Below, piece by piece: positions 1-6,362 of a stretch of DNA of 13,372 bases; within the stretch, counting starts at the first letter, position 1, and every line of letters starts with the position of its first letter. Both the position numbers and the translations under genes were made by a program. The notes beneath the pieces were generated by a model. The model worked only from the letters and a program-made list of their open reading frames with translations, was not told where the DNA came from and ran no database searches. This DNA is from Paracoccaceae bacterium (GTDB lineage: Bacteria > Pseudomonadota > Alphaproteobacteria > Rhodobacterales > Rhodobacteraceae), in contig JAPOSK010000298.1 of assembly GCA_026709725.1 (NCBI GenBank), positions 1 through 13,372 on the forward strand, in the 5' to 3' direction.

Positions 1-64
1 CACGCCGGATGGTCGTGAAGTCCTGGATGCCGATGGGCAGGTGGTGTGGGGTCATAACAATCAT
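1..64 (-). CDS. Partial N-terminus of an AAA-ATPase-like / PD-(D/E)XK nuclease family protein (PF09820-like)
   Basis: Only about 21 codons lie in the window; the gene runs off the left edge. The peptide reads HHLPIGIQDFTTIRR after the start. The 'PIGIQDF..I' signature is the hallmark opening of the large PF09820 family, in which an AAA-like ATPase domain precedes a PD-(D/E)XK nuclease-like domain; these proteins are usually about 500 residues. Two in-frame ATGs are possible, at 64-62 and 55-53. The first overlaps the TGA of the upstream 242-aa gene (TGATG), which suggests translational coupling; neither has an obvious Shine-Dalgarno of its own. The family is widespread and patchily distributed, and its function is poorly defined. 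The family call comes from a very short stretch, so it is moderate. Confidence 0.6.
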   Translation of the reverse strand, partial: MIVMTPHHLPIGIQDFTTIRR

Positions 65-792
65 CACGCAGTTTGCGGGACTCTCCAAAAGGGGATGTCA
101 TCACCCAAGCCCGACGAAAGTGCTTCCTTGGCTGTTCTCGGCGGCATCTTCGGGCGCTCCGGCTGCGGCGAGACATCACCCCTGTTCATGTGCTTCAGGA
201 ATAGGTTCGCGATGCGCTCAAACTGGTCAATGGCGAACCTCACACTTTCAGCAAAATCACCGATCGCCCTGCCCAAATCAAGCCATCGGCCAAAAGCCGC
301 ATCAATGGTTGTCATATCCCTGTCGATTTCGGACTGCAGATCCGGGATCTTGGTGAAGATCTTGTCCCGCTTGGACCCCTCGTCAGCTTCCTGATTCACA
401 ATCTTTCTGATCTTCTCTAGGCGCGCGCCAGTCGCAGCCTTGTATCTGCTTTCAATTGAGATGATTGTGCCGATTACGCCCGCTTTGATGCGATGGGGGC
501 GCAGATTGAATCGGATGGACACATATTCCACTTTTGACTTAAACCGACCAAGCTCCTTGAGGAACTCATCGTCATCGAGTTCTGATATATCCTCCATGTT
601 CGAATCGATGGAGTCTTCATCAAGGAAGGCGACGATTGCCGTCACATACAACCCTTCGCAATTACCATCCCTATCCGTGTGGTATTGCCTGTCGCCAGTC
701 ATTTGTTCTTCGCAGCTGTCTTTCACTCTTGCCTCATACGCGGAGAACGCTTCCTCTGTGTTGTCAGGAAGATCGTCGAATGTGAGAGCCAC
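64..792 (-). CDS. Hypothetical acidic 242-aa protein
   Basis: I do not recognise a family. It starts at a GTG (complement of 790-792) with a good Shine-Dalgarno (AGAGGAG) about 9 nt upstream. The N-terminal ~85 residues are very acidic, with a Cys-rich spot (C27, C45) and a DDDEF cluster near 73-77. Residues 85-115 look like beta-strands followed by a short hydrophobic patch (AGVIGTIISIES). Residues 117-205 look alpha-helical with heptad-like spacing, suggestive of a coiled coil or helical bundle. The C-terminus is Pro-rich and ends in GDDIPFWRVPQTA. There is no signal peptide and no convincing membrane segment, so a cytoplasmic protein is likely. It overlaps the PF09820-like gene by the TGATG junction, so the two are probably one transcript. 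A role as antitoxin, partner or adaptor of that gene is only a guess. Confidence 0.75.
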   Translation of the reverse strand: MALTFDDLPDNTEEAFSAYEARVKDSCEEQMTGDRQYHTDRDGNCEGLYVTAIVAFLDEDSIDSNMEDISELDDDEFLKELGRFKSKVEYVSIRFNLRPHRIKAGVIGTIISIESRYKAATGARLEKIRKIVNQEADEGSKRDKIFTKIPDLQSEIDRDMTTIDAAFGRWLDLGRAIGDFAESVRFAIDQFERIANLFLKHMNRGDVSPQPERPKMPPRTAKEALSSGLGDDIPFWRVPQTA

Positions 793-1376
793 GTATCGAT
801 TCTCCTCTGGAGGGTGATGCCAAGAGTCCGGATGGCGGGCGTGACGCCCTGCTCGGCTCCCCGCGGAGGGGTTGGAGACGGCAGTCGGCGCGGGTCATCA
901 GTTCGGAAAACTCGGGTGTGTCATGCCGATCCATCATGTTCCTGCCGTGTGTCGAATTATGTCAATGTGTCAGAATGCAACACAGATGGCAAGGCCGCCC
1001 GGTTGCCCAATCTCCACCCTCATTCCCCGAATCCGCCACGGGGGCGTCATCACTCTCCGGGCATGCTGGCCCGACAGGCGGGCAGGAACCGGTGCCCGGG
1101 GTGCACGGGTGCGGGTTTTCCCGATCCCGAAATTGGCAAGACCGGCGGAAACCCGGGGGCGGGACTCCGGGAGAAATGGGCCCCGGCGGATTCGGGGAAT
1201 GGGGCGGTGATTGGGGGAAGAGGGTCTTGTCAGGCCATGAGGGACGCGCTATGCTCGTGATTGGTGATGGTTGGGCTGCATGGCAGAATGCAAGGCTGAA
1301 TTTGAGGGTGCTGTATCATCCTGGAGTGGGACCGGATGCCTCTCCCAAATTACACAGCGAAGGACACAAGGGTTGC
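793..1376. other. Gene-free, G-rich divergent intergenic region (584 nt)
   Basis: This region separates the minus-strand unknown gene from the plus-strand cupin gene, so it should hold promoters for both. Long open frames cross it, including one in frame with the cupin from 918, but their translations are Gly/Pro/Arg/Cys-rich with no domain-like pattern, so I do not call them. On the minus strand a perfect TTGACA (960-965, complement) lies in a locally AT-rich patch, but the matching -10 (GAACAT after 18 nt) is poor. At 1058-1083 the arms CGGGC/GCCCG/CGGGC can form two alternative 5-bp hairpins; in DNA this GC-rich that may be chance. The G-tract cluster at 1155-1224 is listed separately. Confidence 0.6.
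1155..1224 (+). other. Two adjacent potential G-quadruplex motifs
   Basis: Positions 1155-1180 contain four runs of at least three G (1155-1159, 1161-1163, 1169-1171, 1178-1180) with loops of 1, 5 and 6 nt, which meets the usual G3+N1-7 rule. Immediately after, 1194-1224 carry runs GGGG, GGGG, GGGGG and GGG with loops of 3, 8 and 4 nt, just outside the rule. All lie on the plus strand about 150-220 nt before the cupin start. That they fold or regulate anything is inference. Confidence 0.45.
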
Positions 1377-1781
1377 ATGGACACCCGGACGATCATTGAT
1401 ATGCTTGGCCTTCAGCCCCATCCGGAGGGCGGTTGGTACAGGGAGACATGGCGTGAAGGCGGGCAGCCGCGCGCGGCGGGGACGGCAATCTATTTTCTGC
1501 TGGAAGCCGGTCAGGAGTCTCATTGGCACCGGGTGGACAGTACAGAGATCTGGCACTGGTACGCAGGGACACCGATGACCGTCCTCGTTCATGAGGACAA
1601 AACAGTGATGTATCGTCTGGGACCCGATATCGCGTCGGGTGCCCGACCGCAGGTCATCATCCCGGCAGGGGTCTGGCAGTCCACGAAGGCTGGTGATGGG
1701 TGGGGGCTCGCTGGCTGCACAGTCAGCCCGGGATTTGAATTTGAACACTTCGAACTTGCCCCCGAAGGCTGGTCCCCCTAA
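1377..1781 (+). CDS. Cupin, DUF985 / cupin_5 family (YML079W-like)
   Basis: A 134-residue single-domain cupin of the DUF985 family; biochemical function in most bacteria is unknown, and members bind a metal or small ligand in the barrel. The opening 'IIDMLGLQPHPEGGWYRETWR' region is diagnostic. It is followed by the first barrel motif SHWHRVDSTEIWHWY (H49, H51, E57, H60 as likely ligands), 'VIIPAGVWQSTK' near 93-104, and the family-typical end GCTVSPGFEFEHFEL (113-127). Length agrees with the family. The ATG at 1377 is preceded by AAGGG about 6 nt upstream; the same frame stays open back to 918, but that stretch has no family similarity. The following gene starts 140 nt downstream on the same strand, so co-transcription is possible but not shown. 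Confidence 0.9.
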   Translation: MDTRTIIDMLGLQPHPEGGWYRETWREGGQPRAAGTAIYFLLEAGQESHWHRVDSTEIWHWYAGTPMTVLVHEDKTVMYRLGPDIASGARPQVIIPAGVWQSTKAGDGWGLAGCTVSPGFEFEHFELAPEGWSP

Positions 1782-1921
1782 TCTGCCTGGAGATATGGGG
1801 AATCTTCCGTACCGGACAATGAATCCAGTGCGAAGCACCGGATCCGGCCCTGGTCCATTCAGTGCCCGGACTCCTTATCCGTCGGAAAGTCCTCGCTCTG
1901 CAAAAAATGAAGGGAGCAGTG

Positions 1922-2602
1922 ATGAAGATCACATGGTACGGACAGGCGTGTTTTGCGATTGAGAGCCGCGACGCTCTCAGGATCTACACCGACCCTTATG
2001 ACCCCGAAAAGACCGGCTTCAAGCCATTCATCGAGCCTGCTGATATTGTCATCAAATCAAGCAGCAATGACGATTACCATGACAACGACCACCTCGTACC
2101 GAGGCGAAAGGATGCGTCAGTCATTGATGCCCTGCAACTTGCCCTGGACACGGGCAGGGCTGCAGTCCGGGGCATTGAGTTTCGTGCCATTGAAGCCATG
2201 GAAAGTCTTGATCACCCGAGTGGGCATCCTGATCAAAATGCAATGTACCGCTTCACGATTGATGGTCTCTCGATCGGTCATATGGGCGATATGGGCAATC
2301 CCTTTTCAGACGACCAGATGGCCTTCTTTGAGGGGTGCGATGTCCTGTTGAGCCATGCCGGCGGGTTTCCGGTTATTGAGATTGCCGAATTGCAGCGAAT
2401 CATTGCACATCTCAAGCCGCCGCTTGTCATCCCCATGCATTTCCGGACCCTTTGCTACAAGCCGCAGAACATGCACTTCATCACTGAATTTCTCCAGATA
2501 TTTGCTGCAGACCAGGTTGATTTTGCCTGTACGTCCAGCATCGAATTGACAACGGCGGACCTGCCGGACTCAACCCGTGCCCTGGTCCTCTCATACGTCT
2601 GA
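1922..2602 (+). CDS. UlaG-like metallo-beta-lactamase-fold protein with replaced HxHxDH motif
   Basis: A 226-residue protein of the Lactamase_B_3 / UlaG-like branch of the metallo-beta-lactamase superfamily, cytoplasmic (no signal peptide). The start ITWYGQACFAIE (3-14) and TDPYDPE (23-29) are typical first strands. Where metal-dependent members have HxHxDH, this protein reads S-N-D-D-Y-H-D-N-D (48-56), so H, H, D and H are replaced by N, D, H and D. Downstream landmarks are kept: GHMGDMG (119-125, central Asp), LLSHAGG (142-148) and IPMHF with H173. The metal site may therefore be altered rather than absent. I recall a subfamily with similar substitutions but cannot verify it here. The ATG at 1922 has AGGGAG 5 nt upstream; an earlier in-frame ATG at 1862 lacks this. 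Substrate unknown. Confidence 0.85.
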   Translation: MKITWYGQACFAIESRDALRIYTDPYDPEKTGFKPFIEPADIVIKSSSNDDYHDNDHLVPRRKDASVIDALQLALDTGRAAVRGIEFRAIEAMESLDHPSGHPDQNAMYRFTIDGLSIGHMGDMGNPFSDDQMAFFEGCDVLLSHAGGFPVIEIAELQRIIAHLKPPLVIPMHFRTLCYKPQNMHFITEFLQIFAADQVDFACTSSIELTTADLPDSTRALVLSYV

Positions 2603-2744
2603 GGCAATGGTCATCGCCTGCAAGGGGATGCAGCCGCACCGTCTCAAACTGGTCGGACAGTGCGTTTGCGGCTCCGATGCTGTAAGGACCTCCCGAGTGC
2701 CAGCAATCCGGCGCGATGATCCGGCTGTGGAGGAAACTGATTAA

Positions 2745-3629
2745 ATGTCACCACATTCACATCTCCTGCTTGATGGCAGGAATACTCTTGGCGAATGCTG
2801 TTTTGAAGACCCGCGAGACGGTTGTCTCTGGTGGACTGATATTGAGGGGAAACAGGCCTTTCGACTTGCAAATGAAGAGACCCTGACCGTCTACCCCCTG
2901 CCTGATCGGGCTTGCTTTATTCTGCCACGCGAGTCTGATGGTTTTGTGGTTGGCTTCCCGAAACAGATTGTTCTGGCCAATCAGGACCTCACAGCGTTCA
3001 CACCCATCTGCACGCTAGAGGAGGATCTGCCGCATACCCGGTGCAATGATGGTGACGTTGAGCCTTCCGGGGGGATTGTCTTCGGCACCTACAACGAGCA
3101 TCCTGACCCGGAAGAAAGAGGTGCGATCTCATCATTCTACCATTTGTCATCTGCGGGGGTGCTAACCAGAATTCTTGGGGGAGTCCGAACCAGCAATGGC
3201 ACTGCCTTCTCTGTCGATGGTTCAACAATGTATCTGACAGATACCCCGGTTGGCACACTCAGACGCTTCGATATTTCTGCGGGCCTCCCCGCATTCAACG
3301 AATTCGATCCACTGGCATCGAAGGATGTCGCGCCCGGGCTGCCCGATGGCGGGACAGTTGACAGCAGGGGAAACTACTGGAGCGCCCGTGTCTGGGGCAG
3401 CTGCATTGCCTGCATTTCGCCTGACGGAAACTTGTTGCAGACCATTGATGTCCCGACTCCCGGCCCCACTTGCGTTGCCCTCGGCGGTCGGGACCGGCGG
3501 CGGCTCTACATAACATCTCTGCGCAAGAAACGCCGTCCGGACGATTCCGATCCGCCAGCCCATGCCGGGGGTCTCTATGTGGCTGATGTCGAGATCCCGG
3601 GTCTGCCGCAACGGCTCAGCCGCCTGTGA
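2745..3629 (+). CDS. SMP-30 / gluconolactonase / LRE-like family protein
   Basis: A 294-residue six-bladed beta-propeller of the SMP-30 family, whose members hydrolyse sugar lactones (for example glucono- or arabinonolactone). The expected sites are visible in order: LGEC with metal ligand E17; RCNDG with substrate-contact R99 and N101; NEH with E118 where the human protein has a substrate-contact Glu; TSNGTAFS with metal ligand N151; GLPDGGTVDSRGNYW with metal ligand D201. The usual 'NDGxxDPxG' reads NDGDVEPSG here, a conservative Asp-to-Glu change. The family's length (about 290-300) matches. The start follows GGAGGA about 10 nt upstream. It lies 142 nt after the metallo-beta-lactamase-fold gene, so operon membership is uncertain. 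The exact lactone substrate cannot be read from sequence. Confidence 0.9.
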   Translation: MSPHSHLLLDGRNTLGECCFEDPRDGCLWWTDIEGKQAFRLANEETLTVYPLPDRACFILPRESDGFVVGFPKQIVLANQDLTAFTPICTLEEDLPHTRCNDGDVEPSGGIVFGTYNEHPDPEERGAISSFYHLSSAGVLTRILGGVRTSNGTAFSVDGSTMYLTDTPVGTLRRFDISAGLPAFNEFDPLASKDVAPGLPDGGTVDSRGNYWSARVWGSCIACISPDGNLLQTIDVPTPGPTCVALGGRDRRRLYITSLRKKRRPDDSDPPAHAGGLYVADVEIPGLPQRLSRL

Positions 3630-3680
3630 TGAGCCGGGTTCCCCAAAGGGTCAATTCTTGTTAATTCCCGAGCGGGCCCT

Positions 3681-3708
3681 TTGCACCGGACATGCGCCGG
3701 TGTATGCT
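3681..3708 (+). promoter_or_regulatory. Putative promoter with dyad operator upstream of the bufferin operon
   Basis: A perfect 6-bp inverted repeat, CACCGG (3684-3689) and CCGGTG (3697-3702), is separated by 7 nt (13-bp centre-to-centre). It lies between a weak -35-like TTGCAC (3681-3686) and a -10-like TATGCT (3703-3708) with a 16-nt spacer. A transcript starting near 3715 would have a leader of about 28 nt before bufA. No SigF-type GTAACC/CGAA boxes and no CueR-type operator are visible. Box assignments are weak; the dyad itself is certain. Confidence 0.35.
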
Positions 3709-3742
3709 GCCTGAAATCGTTTTGCCTTATGGAGAGATGGAT

Positions 3743-4030
3743 ATGAACAAAACATTGCTTTCTGCATCAATTGCAGGTGCGTTTGCAGCAGCCTTTGCTG
3801 CCCAGAGTCTGCCGGCCTCGGCTGCGGAACAAGAGAAGTGCTTTGGCATTTCGCTTGCCGGCAAGAATGATTGTGCCGCCGGCGAAGGGACGACATGCGC
3901 AGGCACATCAACAGTCGACTACCAGGGCAACGCCTGGACACTGGTTGCCAAGGGGACATGTGAAGGCATGGTTGTCGAAGGTGACCGCATGGGTTCTCTC
4001 GCGCCCCTTGATCGTGACCTTCCCAGCTGA
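3743..4030 (+). CDS. bufA1: Bufferin precursor, DUF2282 family (BufA1-type RiPP)
   Basis: A 95-residue DUF2282 protein. Residues 1-28 form a Sec signal peptide (MNKT start, hydrophobic Ala-rich core, ASAA before E29), so the product is exported to the periplasm. The mature part carries the family's four cysteines: C33 (EKCFGI), C44 (KNDCAAG), C52 (TTCAG) and C73 (KGTCEG). In Caulobacter, members of this family are 'bufferins': peptides whose cysteines are partly converted to thiooxazoles by a DUF692 enzyme and which bind and buffer copper. The neighbours bufB, bufC and bufD in the same order make this assignment strong. Start: ATG at 3743, with GGAGAG 6 nt upstream; the ATG at 3737 would overlap that site. 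A tail after C73 (about 22 residues, acidic and basic) has no Cys. Confidence 0.92.
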   Translation: MNKTLLSASIAGAFAAAFAAQSLPASAAEQEKCFGISLAGKNDCAAGEGTTCAGTSTVDYQGNAWTLVAKGTCEGMVVEGDRMGSLAPLDRDLPS

Positions 4031-4062
4031 TCGCCCCGCTCCTGAAGACAGATAGAAACCTC

Positions 4063-4088
4063 TGACATGCCGCATTCGCGGCATGTCA
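4063..4088 (+). promoter_or_regulatory. 11-bp perfect hairpin between bufA and bufB
   Basis: The arms TGACATGCCGC (4063-4073) and GCGGCATGTCA (4078-4088) pair perfectly over 11 bp around a 4-nt loop ATTC. It sits in the 83-nt gap between precursor and enzyme genes. No T-run follows, so it is not a classic intrinsic terminator; an mRNA-stabilising stem at the 3' end of bufA, or partial attenuation giving more precursor than enzyme, would fit. Confidence 0.7.
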
Positions 4089-4113
4089 CCACGCCTGTGA
4101 TCGTGCCTTGATC

Positions 4114-4983
4114 ATGACCGCTTCCGACACGAGCATGCCCGGGCTGCCAGCTGCGCCCGGCGTTGGTTATAAAGCCCAGCATTTTGATGCGATCCTGGCC
4201 GATAGCGGTGCAGTCAGGTGGCTGGAAATCCACGCTGAGAACTACATGGGGGCCGGCGGGAAGCCTCTTGCACAACTGCGCCGCCTTCGGGAGGACTTTC
4301 CGGTGTCCTGTCATGGCGTCGGTTTGTCTATAGGTGGCGATGAACCGCTGGATAAGGATCATCTGGCCCGCCTTAAAACGCTGGTTGCCTGGCGTGAGCC
4401 GGCGGTCTTTTCCGAACACCTTGCCTGGTCAACACATGAGGGGCATTATTTCAATGATCTCCTGCCCCTGCCCTATAACGCTGAAACTGTTGCACGGGTC
4501 TGCGACCACATTGATGAGGTTCAGGAGACCCTGAACTGTCAGATGCTGCTTGAAAACCCATCAAGCTATCTGGAATTTTCCACCAGCACACTCAGCGAGA
4601 CCGATTTTATCCGGGAGGTGGCAAAGCGAACAGGCTGCGGTCTGCTGCTTGACGTCAACAATGTCTTTGTGTCCGATATCAATATCAGGCGCGATGCCAT
4701 TGCCTATATCGATTCATTTCCACTTGATCTGGTTCAGGAAATCCATCTTGGGGGACATGATGAGGATGAAGATGACGATGGCAACACATTGCTCATTGAC
4801 GACCATGCGAGTCCTGTCTGCGACCCGGTCTGGAACCTCTATCAGTTGACTGTCAAACGGGTCGGGCCGACCCCGACACTGATCGAGTGGGACGACGCAA
4901 TTCCGGCATGGGATGTCCTGGAAGCCGAAGCCGCCAAGGCCCAGAGAGTCCTTGATTGTGAGGTCGTCACCGCTGCCGCATGA
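4114..4983 (+). CDS. bufB1: Multinuclear non-heme iron-dependent oxidase (MNIO, DUF692), BufB
   Basis: A 289-residue TIM-barrel enzyme of the DUF692/MNIO family, which modifies Cys residues of RiPP precursors using an iron cluster and oxygen. Motifs in order: GVGYKAQHFDAIL (16-28), EIHAENYMGAGG (38-49), CHGVGLSIGG (66-75), FSEHLAWS (99-106), DLLPLPY (115-121), LLENPSSY (145-152), LLLDVNNVFVS (177-187), EIHLGGH (209-215) and LIEWDD near 258. The conserved His, Glu, Asn and Asp ligands appear intact, so it should be active. Its substrate is most likely the DUF2282 peptide encoded just upstream. ATG at 4114 is chosen; a TTG at 4108 is also in frame, and neither has a strong ribosome site. The end overlaps bufC by 4 nt (ATGA), so the two are translationally coupled. 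Confidence 0.95.
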   Translation: MTASDTSMPGLPAAPGVGYKAQHFDAILADSGAVRWLEIHAENYMGAGGKPLAQLRRLREDFPVSCHGVGLSIGGDEPLDKDHLARLKTLVAWREPAVFSEHLAWSTHEGHYFNDLLPLPYNAETVARVCDHIDEVQETLNCQMLLENPSSYLEFSTSTLSETDFIREVAKRTGCGLLLDVNNVFVSDINIRRDAIAYIDSFPLDLVQEIHLGGHDEDEDDDGNTLLIDDHASPVCDPVWNLYQLTVKRVGPTPTLIEWDDAIPAWDVLEAEAAKAQRVLDCEVVTAAA

Positions 4984-5741
4984 CCACCCCGGCAACCACA
5001 TTCATCGAAGCCGTTCTTGACCCCGGACAGCCAGTCCCCACTCCGGTTGTCAGTGGAACGTCTGCCACAGAGCGTCGTTTTGCCGTTTATCGCAATAATG
5101 TCGTGGTCAGCCTGATCAAGGCACTCGAGTCTGCCTATCCTGTAATCGGAACACTTGTGGGTGCGGAATTTTTTCGAGCCATGGCCGGAGAGTTTGTTCG
5201 CCAATACCCTCCTCGGACTCCGCTTATGATGGAATTTGCCATGGATTTTCCAGAGTTTCTTGATTCATTCGAACCGGTTGCCCACCTCCCTTATCTCGCA
5301 GATGTCAGTCGGATTGAGCGGGCCCTGCGCCAGTCATATCATGCTGCCGACAGCACGGCCCTGACAGAGGGCGACCTTGAGGACATCGACACTGCAAACC
5401 TTGCCGATGTCCACGTCGAGCTTGCACCGGCATTCCGCCTGCTTGCCTCACCCTGGCCTGTCTTCAGCATCTGGGATGACACAACAAGGGGGGTTCGGCG
5501 CAATCCACCAAAGGAGAGCCAGGCCGTTGCGATCACCCGCACACACTTCGACCCCGCAGTGCGATTGCTCCTGCCAGGCGAATGGAGGCTGCTCTCCCAT
5601 CTCATGCAAAACAGGACACTGGGGGCTGCCATCGCAGCGGCTGCGCAGTCTCATGCCGGATTTGCCCTTCAAGACACACTCGCCTGGCTGCTTGACACCG
5701 GGACGATCATCAAACTAAGCGCAGTCGGGGCATATGCCTGA
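4980..5741 (+). CDS. bufC1: DUF2063 / HvfC-BufC family partner of the MNIO
   Basis: A 253-residue protein whose N-terminal half is a DUF2063 (HvfC N-terminal) domain: ERRFAVYRNNVVVSLIKALE (31-50), AYPVIGTLVGAEFFRAMA (52-69), QYPP (75-78), FPEFLDSF (90-97) and LPYLADVSRIERAL (103-116). In related RiPP systems such proteins bind the precursor and present it to the DUF692 enzyme. The C-terminal half is less conserved; LLASPWPVFSIWD near 153-165 and LLPGEWRLLSHL near 195-206 resemble the second domain of BufC/HvfC proteins. It is cytoplasmic, with no signal peptide. Translation is coupled to bufB through an ATGA overlap, consistent with a stoichiometric complex. Confidence 0.92.
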   Translation: MTTPATTFIEAVLDPGQPVPTPVVSGTSATERRFAVYRNNVVVSLIKALESAYPVIGTLVGAEFFRAMAGEFVRQYPPRTPLMMEFAMDFPEFLDSFEPVAHLPYLADVSRIERALRQSYHAADSTALTEGDLEDIDTANLADVHVELAPAFRLLASPWPVFSIWDDTTRGVRRNPPKESQAVAITRTHFDPAVRLLLPGEWRLLSHLMQNRTLGAAIAAAAQSHAGFALQDTLAWLLDTGTIIKLSAVGAYA

Positions 5742-5780
5742 TCAGACTGCTGGGACTTGGATTATATGGAGGGCAGGTCG

Positions 5781-6362
5781 ATGAATCCCATTATGTTTTT
5801 TTTCAAGGTCAGCAAATGGTACGATTGTGCCGTTGTCCTGTTGAATCGCTTCACTGAGCCCTGGCTCATTCCGAGCCTGGCCCGCCTGGTGTTTGCCGGT
5901 GTCCTCTTCTCCTACTACTGGAACTCGGCCACAACCAAAATTGGTGACGGGCCTGCGGGTCTTTTTAATCTGTCGGTCGGTGCCTATGTCCAGATGTTTC
6001 CTCAGGTTATGGAGAAAATTGGCTACGACATCTCACAGCTCGGATTCCACTTCAAGATCATTGCCCTGTTTGGTACATGGGCGGAGTTTGTCGTGCCCGT
6101 CCTGATCGTCTTCGGCCTCTTTACCCGTCTGGCGGCATGCGGAATGATTGGCTTTATCCTGGTCCAGTCCCTGGTCGATATCGTCGGTCATCAGGCTTCC
6201 GCAAAGACCATTGGTGCATGGTTCGACAGATTTTCTGACGCTGTCATTCTTGATCAGCGTTCATTCTGGATCCTGCTTCTCATCATCCTCATCATTCGTG
6301 GAGCTGGACCCGTCTCCCTTGATGCGTGGTTCCGCTTCATCCTCAAGCCGGAACGTTCGTAA
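5781..6362 (+). CDS. bufD1: DoxX-family inner-membrane protein of the bufferin operon
   Basis: A 193-residue membrane protein of the DoxX/DoxD type with about four transmembrane segments: 34-47 (LARLVFAGVLFSYYW region), 92-113 (KIIALFGTWAEFVVPVLIVFG region), 117-135 and 162-174 (SFWILLLIILIIR region). DoxX proteins accompany many DUF2282/DUF692/DUF2063 operons; a role in redox handling of the peptide or in respiration-linked support is proposed but not established. Three in-frame starts exist (TTG 5757, ATG 5766, ATG 5781); the last has GGAGG 8 nt upstream and gives the normal family N-terminus. It begins 39 nt after bufC and closes the operon. No clear terminator follows. Confidence 0.9.
   Translation: MNPIMFFFKVSKWYDCAVVLLNRFTEPWLIPSLARLVFAGVLFSYYWNSATTKIGDGPAGLFNLSVGAYVQMFPQVMEKIGYDISQLGFHFKIIALFGTWAEFVVPVLIVFGLFTRLAACGMIGFILVQSLVDIVGHQASAKTIGAWFDRFSDAVILDQRSFWILLLIILIIRGAGPVSLDAWFRFILKPERS

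Noticed and set aside
679..1260. Plus-strand open frame of 193 codons overlapping the unknown gene and the intergenic region
   Set aside because: It is antisense to the better-supported minus-strand gene and then runs through G-rich spacer; composition is not protein-like.
918..1376. In-frame extension of the cupin gene upstream to 918 (153 extra codons)
   Set aside because: The extension is Gly/Pro/Cys/Arg-rich without family similarity; the ATG at 1377 has its own ribosome site and gives the normal DUF985 N-terminus.
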